Source: UBA11740 sp035635855 (GTDB taxonomy: Bacteria; Acidobacteriota; Blastocatellia; Pyrinomonadales; Pyrinomonadaceae). From it: a stretch of DNA of 64,000 nt. The notes under the pieces are model-generated. The model did no database searches, was not told where the DNA came from, and worked only from the letters and a program-made list of their open reading frames with translations. The position numbers were made by a program, and so were the translations under genes. The DNA lies in NCBI GenBank assembly GCA_035635855.1, contig DASQAF010000009.1:124001-188000 (forward strand). Reading direction: 5' to 3'. Positions 33,815 to 40,884 of this stretch are shown piece after piece; positions within the stretch are counted from its first letter, which is position 1, and each line of letters starts with the position of its first letter.

Positions 33815-34255
33815 ATGTCCTACACGAATCTTCTCTATCACATTGTATACGCGACAAAGGAGCGCGCTCCAATGATCACTCCCACATTGCGTCCGCGGCT
33901 ACACGAATATCTGGGCGGGATTGTGCGCGGCATCGGAGGCGTGGCGTTGGAAATTAACGGAACCATCGATCATGTTCATCTTTTGGTCAGAATCAAGCCC
34001 GTGATTTCTGTTTCAGAGTTTCTGAGCAAACTGAAATCAAGTTCATCAGGATGGGCGAAAAGACAAACAGCAGGAAGGTTCGCATGGCAAGCACGCTTCG
34101 GGGGCTTCACCGTGAGCGAGTCTCAGGTCGAGCGGGTCCGACGTTACATACGCAATCAGGAAGAACATCATCGCAAGATTTCATTTGAAGAGGAGTTCAA
34201 GGCCTTGCTAAAGGCGCATCGCGTCGAATTCGACGAAGCGCATCTTTGGAGTTAA
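33815..34255 (+). CDS. tnpA: IS200/IS605-type Y1 transposase (TnpA)
   Basis: A 146-residue HUH single-strand transposase. It begins MSYTNLLYHIVYATKERAPM, carries the HUH motif in TIDHVHLLVRI and the catalytic tyrosine in VRRYIRNQEEHHRK. No tnpB or omega-RNA lies next to it. AGAGGTGG just before the ATG at 33815 is part of a palindromic unit. The gene is embedded between direct copies on the left and inverted copies on the right of the same palindrome, as expected for a transposase that recognises hairpin ends. The frame is intact. Confidence 0.9.
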   Translation: MSYTNLLYHIVYATKERAPMITPTLRPRLHEYLGGIVRGIGGVALEINGTIDHVHLLVRIKPVISVSEFLSKLKSSSSGWAKRQTAGRFAWQARFGGFTVSESQVERVRRYIRNQEEHHRKISFEEEFKALLKAHRVEFDEAHLWS

Positions 34256-34261
34256 GACATA

Positions 34262-34372
34262 TACTCTGTCGCCAGCTACGCAGGCTCATTCATAAAGAGA
34301 CACAAGTTTCCCCAGGCTCGCAAAGCCTCGCCAGGGGCTAACACTCTGCAGGCTGCTACGCAGCCTGGTTGT
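34262..34372. repeat. Right palindromic flank of the IS200-like gene
   Basis: It contains the reverse-oriented CCCCAGGCTCGCAAAGCCTC and GCCAGGGGCTAACACTCTG blocks (34312-34345) and a GGCTGCTACGCAGCC palindrome, matching the left copies inverted. CTCTGTCGCC..GCTACGCAGG occurs at 34264-34283. Confidence 0.88.
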
Positions 34373-34416
34373 GTCTCTTCGGATCATCTTAGCCAGGTGC
34401 TAAAATACTAATCACC

Positions 34417-35268
34417 ATGCGAACAAGAATATTTCTACTTGCTGCTCTATTCGTGTTGATGGGGGCAGCGCTTGCGCCCAATACAGCAGCCCAGATTCCC
34501 GGTCAACCATATCGCATCAGCGATCGCGAAGTGGCGAGTCTGCTCGATCAGATCAAAAAGGAAAGCAACACCTTTCGCAACAGCCTCAAGGATGCGCTCA
34601 ACAAAAACCGCTTTGATCGAACTAGATGGGAAAACGACATCAATGCTTACGTCAAAGACTTTGAGGAACAGACGAAACGTCTGGATGACAACTTTGATAA
34701 CCACAAGTCGACGGTCGCCGATGTCGATTCAGTGTTAAGCCGCGCGACCCGAATTGATCAGTTCATGTCTCGACATACACTGACGGCGCGAGCCCAAAGC
34801 GATTGGTCAACATTGCGCGCCGATCTGGATCGCCTGGCCTCAACGTACAATGTCTCCTGGCGCTGGGGCGGCGAGTTGGGTCCGGTGGTTTCGAGTATTC
34901 CTTACCGGATCACCGACAAAGAAGTCGAAGAACTCATTCATCGCATCGAGAGGCAGTCCGACACTTTTCGCCACAGCCTGGATTCAGCGCTGGACCGCAG
35001 TCGCCTCAACAACACGCGCCGGGAAGACGACATCAACGCGTTCGTGAAAGAATTCTACAAAGAAACGAAGCGACTGCACGACAATTTTGATCATCATAAG
35101 TCGACGGCCAACGACGTGCGCACCGTTTTGGATCGCGCTGCCCAGATCGATCAATTCATGGGCCGCAATCGCCTGCGAAACGATCGAGAGGCGCAGAGAG
35201 ACTGGGCACAGTTGCGCGCCTTTCTGGATGAGCTGGCCGCAGTCTATAACGTGAGGTGGGGATGGTGA
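34417..35268 (+). CDS. Exported helical protein with an internal tandem duplication
   Basis: A 283-residue protein with a signal peptide (MRTRIFLLAALFVLMGAALAP). The mature part is two copies of a roughly 120-residue all-helical unit, starting PYRISDREVASLLDQIKK (about 31) and PYRITDKEVEELIHRIER (about 161). Both share TFR.SL..AL, DIN..VK.F, TKRL.DNFD.HKST, IDQFM and a final YNV.W.WG. The family is unknown to me. A periplasmic binding or structural role is possible. A likely -10 box TAAAAT lies just upstream, behind the transposon palindromes. Confidence 0.78.
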   Translation: MRTRIFLLAALFVLMGAALAPNTAAQIPGQPYRISDREVASLLDQIKKESNTFRNSLKDALNKNRFDRTRWENDINAYVKDFEEQTKRLDDNFDNHKSTVADVDSVLSRATRIDQFMSRHTLTARAQSDWSTLRADLDRLASTYNVSWRWGGELGPVVSSIPYRITDKEVEELIHRIERQSDTFRHSLDSALDRSRLNNTRREDDINAFVKEFYKETKRLHDNFDHHKSTANDVRTVLDRAAQIDQFMGRNRLRNDREAQRDWAQLRAFLDELAAVYNVRWGW

Positions 35269-35424
35269 GCTCGCCGGCGCGCAAAGGCGCGAAGAAATAG
35301 AGAACGCTCGCGCTGGCGAACGAACATGTACCATCGAGTTGAGTCTTTGACCCGGTCGCATCCTCCACCCCACGCGGGCTGCCCGCGCGGGGACCCCGGT
35401 CCGCTCCCGGTTCTGTATCACGCT

Positions 35425-35453
35425 TTGAATCCGGCAGATTTCTCCTCTATCAT
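35425..35453 (+). promoter_or_regulatory. Promoter of tRNA-Ala
   Basis: TTGAAT (35425-35430) and TATCAT (35448-35453) are spaced 17 bp, 49 bp before the tRNA. The preceding gap also holds a fragment (CCGCTCCCGGTTCTGTA) of the CGCTCCCGGTACTGAC repeat family. Confidence 0.65.
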
Positions 35454-35502
35454 TAGCCGCACTGACATCAGGCCGGGTAAACACGGCCTAAGCAGGAAAC
35501 AC

Positions 35503-35578
35503 GGGGCCGTAGCTCAGCTGGGAGAGCGCATGAATGGCATTCATGAGGTCAGGGGTTCGATCCCCCTCGGCTCCACCA
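35503..35578 (+). tRNA. tRNA-Ala (anticodon GGC)
   Basis: Acceptor arms GGGGCCG (35503-35509) and CGGCTCC (35568-35574) pair with one G-U. The anticodon stem CATGA/TCATG carries loop ATGGCAT, giving GGC. The T arm contains GGTTCGATCC. CCA is encoded at 35576-35578. It reads GCC codons. Confidence 0.95.
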
Positions 35579-35642
35579 AAATTCAGTCCCACCAAATCAG
35601 TCGTTCGATAATCACGAAGGCCTCAGATAAGATTCCGGAGAG

Positions 35643-37418
35643 ATGAGTTCGAGTGAAACCTCCGACCGGGGCGCCTCTCCGCGGCGGCGATGGCAACGAG
35701 GGCGAACGGATTGGATCGTCGGTCTCTTTATTTTCCTGGCCACTGCGACAGTCATCGTCTGGCAGAACTCAAGGGTGAGCGTCCTTTGGGACCTTAGTTA
35801 CGTTTTGGAGAACTCGTTTCGAATCTCACTCGGCGATGTTCCTTATCGCGATTTTCCTTTTCCGTATCCGCCGCTGACGTTTTTGATCCAGGCAGCGCTA
35901 ATCAAATTAGCCGGGCGCGCGTTCTGGCATCACGTCGTCTATTGTGCGCTGACGGGTGGACTCGCGGGCGTGTTGACCTGGCGCATCCTGCTCAACTGTT
36001 TGCGCGCGACTGCACATCCTCGTCTGCTCGCATTTCTTTTGAGCCTGCCGCTGATTCCGCTCGGCATCTATTGCGTCTTTCCTCATCCGTTTTACGATCC
36101 CGATTGCACCTTCGCGATTCTTTTGGGTCTGCTGCTGCTGCAGAGACTCGAGCGCAAACCCTCCTGGTGGCTGGCGCTGCTGACCGGCACGGTTCTGGTC
36201 GTGCCGCTGTTCATTAAGCAGAACACCGGACTGGCATTTTTGGTAAGCACGAGTCTCGCGCTGCTGATTTTGATTTTGATTGAGGTGTTCCGGCGAAAAC
36301 CCGCGCGTCAATATGCGTTGACACTTGTCGGCCTGGTGGCGGGACTCCTTCTGGCTGGGTTACTGATTAAGTTCACGGCTGATCTGAATAACTATTGGCA
36401 CTGGACGATCCAGTTTGCCGCATCGCGACGCGCGCCTCCGCTGGCCGAGATGATCGGCGTCTATCGCGACAAGACTCTGTTGCTGTGGCTGGCGCTGATC
36501 GCCGTCGGAGCGTTTTTCTTATGGCTATCACGCCGCGGCAGCCCCGCATTAATGATTTTGCCTGCGTGCTTGTTCTCTACGCCGTTCCTCTGGCCGGCGA
36601 TCTATTTGTTGCGTGAACATGACGCTTCAGAGAGAGCTGAACGGCTGCTGGCCCTGTGGCCTTTGCTGCTAATCGTTTCCTTAGTCGTGACCGTGGTCTC
36701 GTCCAAGCGACGGATGGGGTTTTCTCTGGTCCTGCCTCTAATTCTGATTGGCACCATTAATGGGGCTTTCATGTCGCAACAGCTTTGGGGATCGACGTAC
36801 GCTATCTGGCCGCTGTTCATGATTCTGCTGGCCATGACCATCGCGGCTCTTTCTTCACTTTCGAAACCATTGTCCTCGACAACGATCCCTGTGACTGCGG
36901 TGATCGTTGCATCGCTTCTTATTTCCGGCGCTCTTTATGTCTGGTCACACGAGCGTTTGGATTACGCAAATCTCGATGACGGTGCATTGGCGCGTTCGAA
37001 CCTGCCGCAGTTGAAAGGTCTTTCGGCGCGTGGCGAGTGGATTCCGAATTTCGAAGAGTTGGTTCGCTACACTGATCGAGAGATTCCCCGCGACGAGCCG
37101 ATCCTGATCATTCCCGGCGAGGATCTCTTTTACTACACGACGGGCCGGCGGCCGCGATTTCCGGTGCTGATGTTCGACCACACCGTCAATCCATACACGC
37201 CCGAAGAAATTCTCAAGCTCGCCCGCGATCGCAACCTCCGCTGGCTGATCGTCAAACAGGATATGCAGGACGAAGACGAACAGATCGAGCAGGAACGCGA
37301 TCGTCTGACAGAAGTTTTGGAGCAGGAGTTCGAACAGGTCGAGAGTCTGAAGAACTATGACATCTATCGACGGAAAGATTCTGAAGAGAAAGACGACGAT
37401 GAGCCAAAAGGAAACTGA
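35643..37418 (+). CDS. Polytopic GT-C-like glycosyltransferase (GT39/ArnT-type)
   Basis: A 591-residue membrane protein with about 10-12 helices and a soluble C-terminal segment of about 130 residues. The first loop has the acidic/aromatic pattern of lipid-linked-sugar GT-C enzymes (LWDLSYVLENSFRISLGD, then YRDFPFPYPPLTFLIQA). The C-terminal part (IIPGEDLFYYTTGRRPRFP) resembles the periplasmic domain of such enzymes. It would transfer a sugar from a polyprenyl carrier to an unknown acceptor. The gene begins 64 bp behind tRNA-Ala and is not in an operon. The assignment rests on general architecture. Confidence 0.68.
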   Translation: MSSSETSDRGASPRRRWQRGRTDWIVGLFIFLATATVIVWQNSRVSVLWDLSYVLENSFRISLGDVPYRDFPFPYPPLTFLIQAALIKLAGRAFWHHVVYCALTGGLAGVLTWRILLNCLRATAHPRLLAFLLSLPLIPLGIYCVFPHPFYDPDCTFAILLGLLLLQRLERKPSWWLALLTGTVLVVPLFIKQNTGLAFLVSTSLALLILILIEVFRRKPARQYALTLVGLVAGLLLAGLLIKFTADLNNYWHWTIQFAASRRAPPLAEMIGVYRDKTLLLWLALIAVGAFFLWLSRRGSPALMILPACLFSTPFLWPAIYLLREHDASERAERLLALWPLLLIVSLVVTVVSSKRRMGFSLVLPLILIGTINGAFMSQQLWGSTYAIWPLFMILLAMTIAALSSLSKPLSSTTIPVTAVIVASLLISGALYVWSHERLDYANLDDGALARSNLPQLKGLSARGEWIPNFEELVRYTDREIPRDEPILIIPGEDLFYYTTGRRPRFPVLMFDHTVNPYTPEEILKLARDRNLRWLIVKQDMQDEDEQIEQERDRLTEVLEQEFEQVESLKNYDIYRRKDSEEKDDDEPKGN

Positions 37419-37438
37419 GTCGGTCACGAGTAGCGGCT

Positions 37439-37870
37439 TCACTCTCCGCTTGTTCGTACCTCTTGCTGCATCCTGGCGATGATTCCATGCGGGTCGTGCA
37501 GGACTTTCATCCCCTGACTTATCACTCGCAAAGTGCCCGCATCAATCGGCGTGTCCGCCCAATCCGGTGTCGAAAAGCCGTACTCGACTTCCAACCCGTT
37601 TTCATAAAAGCTACGGACAGACGTAACCCGACCATAATTCTCATCGCGGCATTCTGTCACTTGTCCAAACAAAGAAATCCACTTTCGATTGCGAAGATAT
37701 CGATCAACCACTCGAGTGAGAATCACCAGATCGACGTCTGAGTCTTCTTTCGGCGCGTCGCGCGCGTGTGATCCAACCAGAGCGACTGCCACGATCTCGG
37801 GCTGCGAGCGCGCCCAATCGCAAAACGCTTCGAGAAAAGCTGAGATGGTTGCCGGCAGGACTTCAGCCAC
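37439..37870 (-). CDS. Nucleotidyltransferase-domain protein
   Basis: A 143-residue protein of the polymerase-beta/MNT nucleotidyltransferase superfamily. The catalytic pattern is GSHARDAPKEDSDVDLVIL (Gly-Ser followed by Asp-x-Asp). Members include antibiotic adenylyltransferases and AMP-transferring antitoxins, but no HEPN toxin gene adjoins it. It starts three bases behind the stop of the secreted protein gene and is probably cotranscribed. Substrate unknown. Confidence 0.8.
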   Translation of the reverse strand: MAEVLPATISAFLEAFCDWARSQPEIVAVALVGSHARDAPKEDSDVDLVILTRVVDRYLRNRKWISLFGQVTECRDENYGRVTSVRSFYENGLEVEYGFSTPDWADTPIDAGTLRVISQGMKVLHDPHGIIARMQQEVRTSGE

Positions 37871-37873
37871 AGT

Positions 37874-38911
37874 TCACCGCATATCCATCCGCACCACTTC
37901 AAAGTCCGAGCCTTTGACGGTTTTCAGCATCCCCAATTGGTCGTTACTCCAACGCGGATCGGGCGCACCGCTAAGGAACCAGCCGCCGCCGTTATCGGCA
38001 ACGAACATTCCATATTTTTTTAACGCTCGCAGAATGACCTGGATTGGCGGCTCATACCTGGAAATATCGAACGAAGCCTTCAAGCGCACACGCAACCCCA
38101 TGGGCGGCAAGTTAGGATCCGGATCACCGCTGGCATAGTGGCGCGCGGGGTAGATGTAAGCTCGCCGCGTACGCGGGACCGTGAAGCGTAAGGCATGTTT
38201 GATTTCCCGCGTTTCGAATACTTCATCGTAACGCACCAGTCCCGGAAAGATCGGCAACCCGGCAGCATCCGCAGAAGTCCAGCCCGCCGGCCGCACTGCA
38301 TTCGACTTCAAATCAAACACCGCTCCGCTGCCGGCAATCCAACTCACGCCGTTGTTCACTGGACGAGCGGAAAACATCTCGTAGAGCTTCCAGTGATCGC
38401 GATCGATCACCAGGACGTGTCGGTCGCTGTCAGTGCCAGAGTCGGGACCGCCTTCGATGGGCGCGTTGCGCGGTACCGGATAAGGACCGGGGTCGCTTTC
38501 GCCGCCATAAGATCTAAAACTGATCGGCACCAGCGGTTGAGTGCCCGCGACCACGATATAAGGAATGCCGTTCGGCCTTCCCTGCCACGTGGTCCCAAAG
38601 TCCGGATGCAAGACGTCGTTCGGGCCCATGCTCTTAATCAAATTTGCTGAGTTCGGATCGACCGGCAGGTTTGAGATGTCCTGGTTCCACGGATTGTCGG
38701 GCGGGAAGAGTTGTTTGCCGTGGAGACTCGCGCCCGGGCCGAGATCCGGCACCCGGCCCGAGCTTGTGGTTACAGTGCGCGGACGCGTCGGAGTCTGTAC
38801 TGCCGCTTGTGACGCGCCACCGCTATTGCTTTCGGTGGTGATTAAGGCCGTCAGACAGAAGAATGCTGTCAGCACAACGACCAGCCCGCGCCAATGATGT
38901 CTCAAAGCCAT
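37874..38911 (-). CDS. Secreted hypothetical protein
   Basis: A 345-residue exported protein with an N-terminal hydrophobic segment (GLVVVLTAFFCLTALIT) and a Thr/Pro-rich linker. The mature part contains FPPDNPWNQDISNLPVDPNS, HVLVIDRDHWKLYEMF and RHYASGDPDPNLPPMGLRVRLK. I recognise this as a recurrent uncharacterised secreted family in Acidobacteriota-like genomes but know no function. It is followed by the nucleotidyltransferase gene with a 3-bp gap. Confidence 0.75.
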   Translation of the reverse strand: MALRHHWRGLVVVLTAFFCLTALITTESNSGGASQAAVQTPTRPRTVTTSSGRVPDLGPGASLHGKQLFPPDNPWNQDISNLPVDPNSANLIKSMGPNDVLHPDFGTTWQGRPNGIPYIVVAGTQPLVPISFRSYGGESDPGPYPVPRNAPIEGGPDSGTDSDRHVLVIDRDHWKLYEMFSARPVNNGVSWIAGSGAVFDLKSNAVRPAGWTSADAAGLPIFPGLVRYDEVFETREIKHALRFTVPRTRRAYIYPARHYASGDPDPNLPPMGLRVRLKASFDISRYEPPIQVILRALKKYGMFVADNGGGWFLSGAPDPRWSNDQLGMLKTVKGSDFEVVRMDMR

Positions 38912-38952
38912 AAGATTTCGATCACCTCTCGCCAGGAGCTTTCCAAGGCTCG

Positions 38953-39324
38953 TTCGGCTGTGAGATTGATTACGCGATGCTGGTTAAGGTCCACGGTCAC
39001 AGTCAGGATGAAACGCAGTACAGCCCCGCTGAATGCGTGGACTGTAAGCCGAAGTGGGTTAGTGGCAATCCCGATCCGGTTCATATCTCGACAAGCTACG
39101 TCGAAAGACAAAATCTCACGATGCGAATGGGAATGCGGCGCTTCACTCGCCCTAACAAATGCCTTCAGTAAGAAGGTCGAGAATCTAGGCTACGCTGTCG
39201 CGCTTCACTTCATGCACTACAACTTCGTGAGAATCCACCAGAGCCTACGATGCACCCAGCTATGGCCGCTGGCGTTTCGGATCGGCTTTGGGAGATTGAG
39301 GATATTGTTGCATTGCTCGACTAA
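38953..39324 (+). pseudogene. IS1-type transposase remnant (frameshifted, 5'-truncated)
   Basis: Three pieces in three frames rebuild the C-terminal part of an IS1-like DDE transposase. Frame one gives GNPDPVHISTSYVERQNLTM (to about 39150), frame two gives NAFSKKVENLGYAVALHFMH and NFVRIHQSLR, and frame three gives PAMAAGVSDRLWEIEDIVAL ending at TAA 39324. The N-terminal half is missing. The remnant is dead by two frameshifts. Its 3' end overlaps, on the opposite strand, the end of a two-helix membrane protein gene. Confidence 0.85.
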
Positions 39325-39748
39325 GAATGCTCTGAGCAGAAAAGAGCCAATTTGCCGCAACGGTGAAGAGTCCTAAAACGCTGACTGTCGTCGAAGTGAT
39401 GTAAGTGATTAACACCTTGTCGGAAAGTTGGAATCCCCACACGTGCCATCCACTAACGGCCGTCAAGGTCATGACGGAAACGATCCACAGGGAAATCAAA
39501 ATGAACAAGCAAGTAAGGACAACGATTCTTGCCTTGTTTACAAGCTTCGTTTGTCGGACATCTTCATGCAGGTGCTCTATCTCAGCGGCAACACGTTCCT
39601 TTTCCAGATCCTCCTCACCAACGAGCGCGAGCGGATCGGGCTCGACCGCCTCTTGCGCCTGAGACTTAGCTACAAGTTCGATGCCCTCAAACAGTTTGGT
39701 TAAGTCGGCGAGGGACTTCTTAACCGGGGATGATTCCTGCTCGCTCAT
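39260..39748 (-). CDS. Two-helix membrane protein, partner of the Panacea gene
   Basis: A 162-residue protein with a cytoplasmic helical N-terminus (about 1-70, LEKERVAAEIEHLHEDVRQ) and two transmembrane helices (IVVLTCLFILISLWIVSVMT and ITSTTVSVLGLFTVAANWLF). Its ATG overlaps the upstream Panacea gene by 29 bp, so translation is coupled. Panacea (DUF4065) proteins act as antitoxins for many unrelated toxins, so this protein is a candidate toxin or membrane effector. About the last 25 residues (MQQYPQSPKADPKRQRP region) run antisense through the IS1 remnant, so the original C-terminus may have been lost. Confidence 0.75.
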   Translation of the reverse strand: MSEQESSPVKKSLADLTKLFEGIELVAKSQAQEAVEPDPLALVGEEDLEKERVAAEIEHLHEDVRQTKLVNKARIVVLTCLFILISLWIVSVMTLTAVSGWHVWGFQLSDKVLITYITSTTVSVLGLFTVAANWLFSAQSILSRAMQQYPQSPKADPKRQRP

Positions 39749-40196
39749 TGAGAAGGTTGATGTAGTGTTGCTCGATCAGAGGATCGGGGATAATGCTATT
39801 ACCCCAACCAGCGGGATCGTAGATTTCCTTCCAGGGCGTCCCCTGCCTGTGCGTCATCGTGGACAACTGAGGGCCACTAAAGCCACCATATGCGCTCACC
39901 ACTTCGGCCAAAAGCGCGAGGTGAGTTTCCGATAGCTTTTCCTCTGGGAGAATATTGATAGATGCTGTTACTTTTCCTGCGCCGTATGCTCGCAGCGCGT
40001 GATACAAATCAGCCACTACGGGGCCATAGCGCCACGCTTCGACACTCTGCTTGATGAGCGGCTTGTGAAGAATCGCAAGGGCATATCCGTGGGCAATATA
40101 AACCAGCTTTTGAAGCTGCATGTTCGTCAGGGTACGCCCGGCATCTTGCGCTATCTTCAGAAGTCCGTTAGCTACACTTCTGGCGTCATAGGCCAT
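39720..40196 (-). CDS. Panacea (DUF4065/SocA-like) domain protein
   Basis: A 158-residue Panacea-domain protein. Signatures are MAYDARSVANGLLKIAQDAG, MQLQKLVYIAHGYALA, VEAWRYGPVV and TPWKEIYD. Members include SocA, a proteolytic adaptor-type antitoxin, and the GepA/PanA group that neutralises diverse toxins. The gene precedes and overlaps a two-helix membrane protein gene. ATG at 40196 has GGGAGG upstream and fits family N-termini better than an earlier in-frame start at 40235. Confidence 0.87.
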   Translation of the reverse strand: MAYDARSVANGLLKIAQDAGRTLTNMQLQKLVYIAHGYALAILHKPLIKQSVEAWRYGPVVADLYHALRAYGAGKVTASINILPEEKLSETHLALLAEVVSAYGGFSGPQLSTMTHRQGTPWKEIYDPAGWGNSIIPDPLIEQHYINLLNERAGIIPG

Positions 40197-40298
40197 AATT
40201 CTCGCCCTCCCTTCTTGCTTTGCCCCTTGTTTCACTCTTGAAACACAGACCTTAACAGCTTATTCCAGCTCCCGCAAGGATAGTGTACCAATTCCGTG

Positions 40299-40327
40299 TT
40301 GTTTAGGCGCTGGATCAGTGATATAAG
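40299..40327 (+). promoter_or_regulatory. Promoter and structured leader of a small membrane peptide gene
   Basis: TTGTTT (40299-40304) and TATAAG (40322-40327) are 17 bp apart. The following 65-bp leader holds three small hairpins: GCCCGTAAGTGGGC, AGCCATTTGTGGCT and GTTATTTGAAATAAC. The last lies close in front of the ribosome-binding site and could control its access. Confidence 0.6.
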
Positions 40328-40399
40328 CCGACTTGCCCGTAAGTGGGCCATTAAGCCATTTGTGGCTAGTTATTTGAAATAACGTAAAGGAGGGCATGA

Positions 40400-40564
40400 A
40401 TGAAAATGTACTTACAATTTTCAATTATACTTTCTTATTCCATTCTGATGATTGCCAGCATTAGCCATTTGAGCGCACTGGTTCATATGGCTGCGTATCT
40501 TAATCTGGCGGTTTCTCATTTAGGGGTGGTTGTTATCGATTTGACTAAACGCAAAGTCTCGTAA
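40400..40564 (+). CDS. 54-residue hydrophobic peptide
   Basis: A short gene with all expression signals: a promoter at 40299-40327, a strong AAAGGAGG (40386-40392) eight bases before the ATG, TAA at 40562, and a tetraloop terminator nine bases later. The peptide MKMYLQFSIILSYSILMIAS... is one or two transmembrane helices ending in the basic TKRKVS. Size, charge and setting recall small membrane toxins or regulators, but no family is recognised. An ATG four bases earlier opens only a 22-codon frame. It is divergent from the adjacent Panacea pair. Codon use is more AT-rich than in the neighbours. Confidence 0.68.
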   Translation: MKMYLQFSIILSYSILMIASISHLSALVHMAAYLNLAVSHLGVVVIDLTKRKVS

Positions 40565-40572
40565 GAGAGAGG

Positions 40573-40600
40573 GGCGGCTTCGGCCGCCTTTTGGTTTTTT
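40573..40600 (+). terminator. Intrinsic terminator of the small peptide gene
   Basis: A perfect GGCGGC-TTCG-GCCGCC hairpin (40573-40588) is followed by TTTTGGTTTTTT. Confidence 0.93.
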
Positions 40601-40884
40601 AGCAGTACACTTGATTTTCAAAATATGACACTACCCGAAATCATACAGACTGGTAAGCTTCGCATCGCGGGAGGTATAATTCGATTTGCCCCAAAGATCG
40701 GAAAGGCAATAAGCCCACAAACGTTGTCTCCCCCATCAACTTAGGATCTCTGCCCCGCTTGCCCCTTCGTTGACGGAAGCGATATTTATTTCGTCACCGT
40801 CACTTGGGAACGTCTTCGAGATTTACAGGTGCCCCGCTGGATCCACTTTGTGAAACTGAAATGACAGGGTGAGGGGAGTTTTTG
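40601..40884. other. Spacer, possible tiny ORF
   Basis: Together with the small peptide gene this makes up the 0.7-kb space between the Panacea and sugar dehydrogenase genes. A 39-codon frame (40625-40744, MTLPEIIQTGKLRIAGG..) has no convincing ribosome-binding site and may be chance or a fragment. GAGGGGAG at about 40871-40878 is the ribosome-binding site of the next gene. Confidence 0.4.

Noticed and set aside
33458..34372. Repeated units first considered as a CRISPR array
   Set aside because: Copies are few, unequally spaced, palindromic and in both orientations around a transposase; there are no unique equal-length spacers and no cas genes.
38953..40600. Possible prophage or integrative element
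   Set aside because: Only an IS1 remnant, a Panacea pair and a small peptide gene are seen; there is no integrase, att repeat or phage structural gene.
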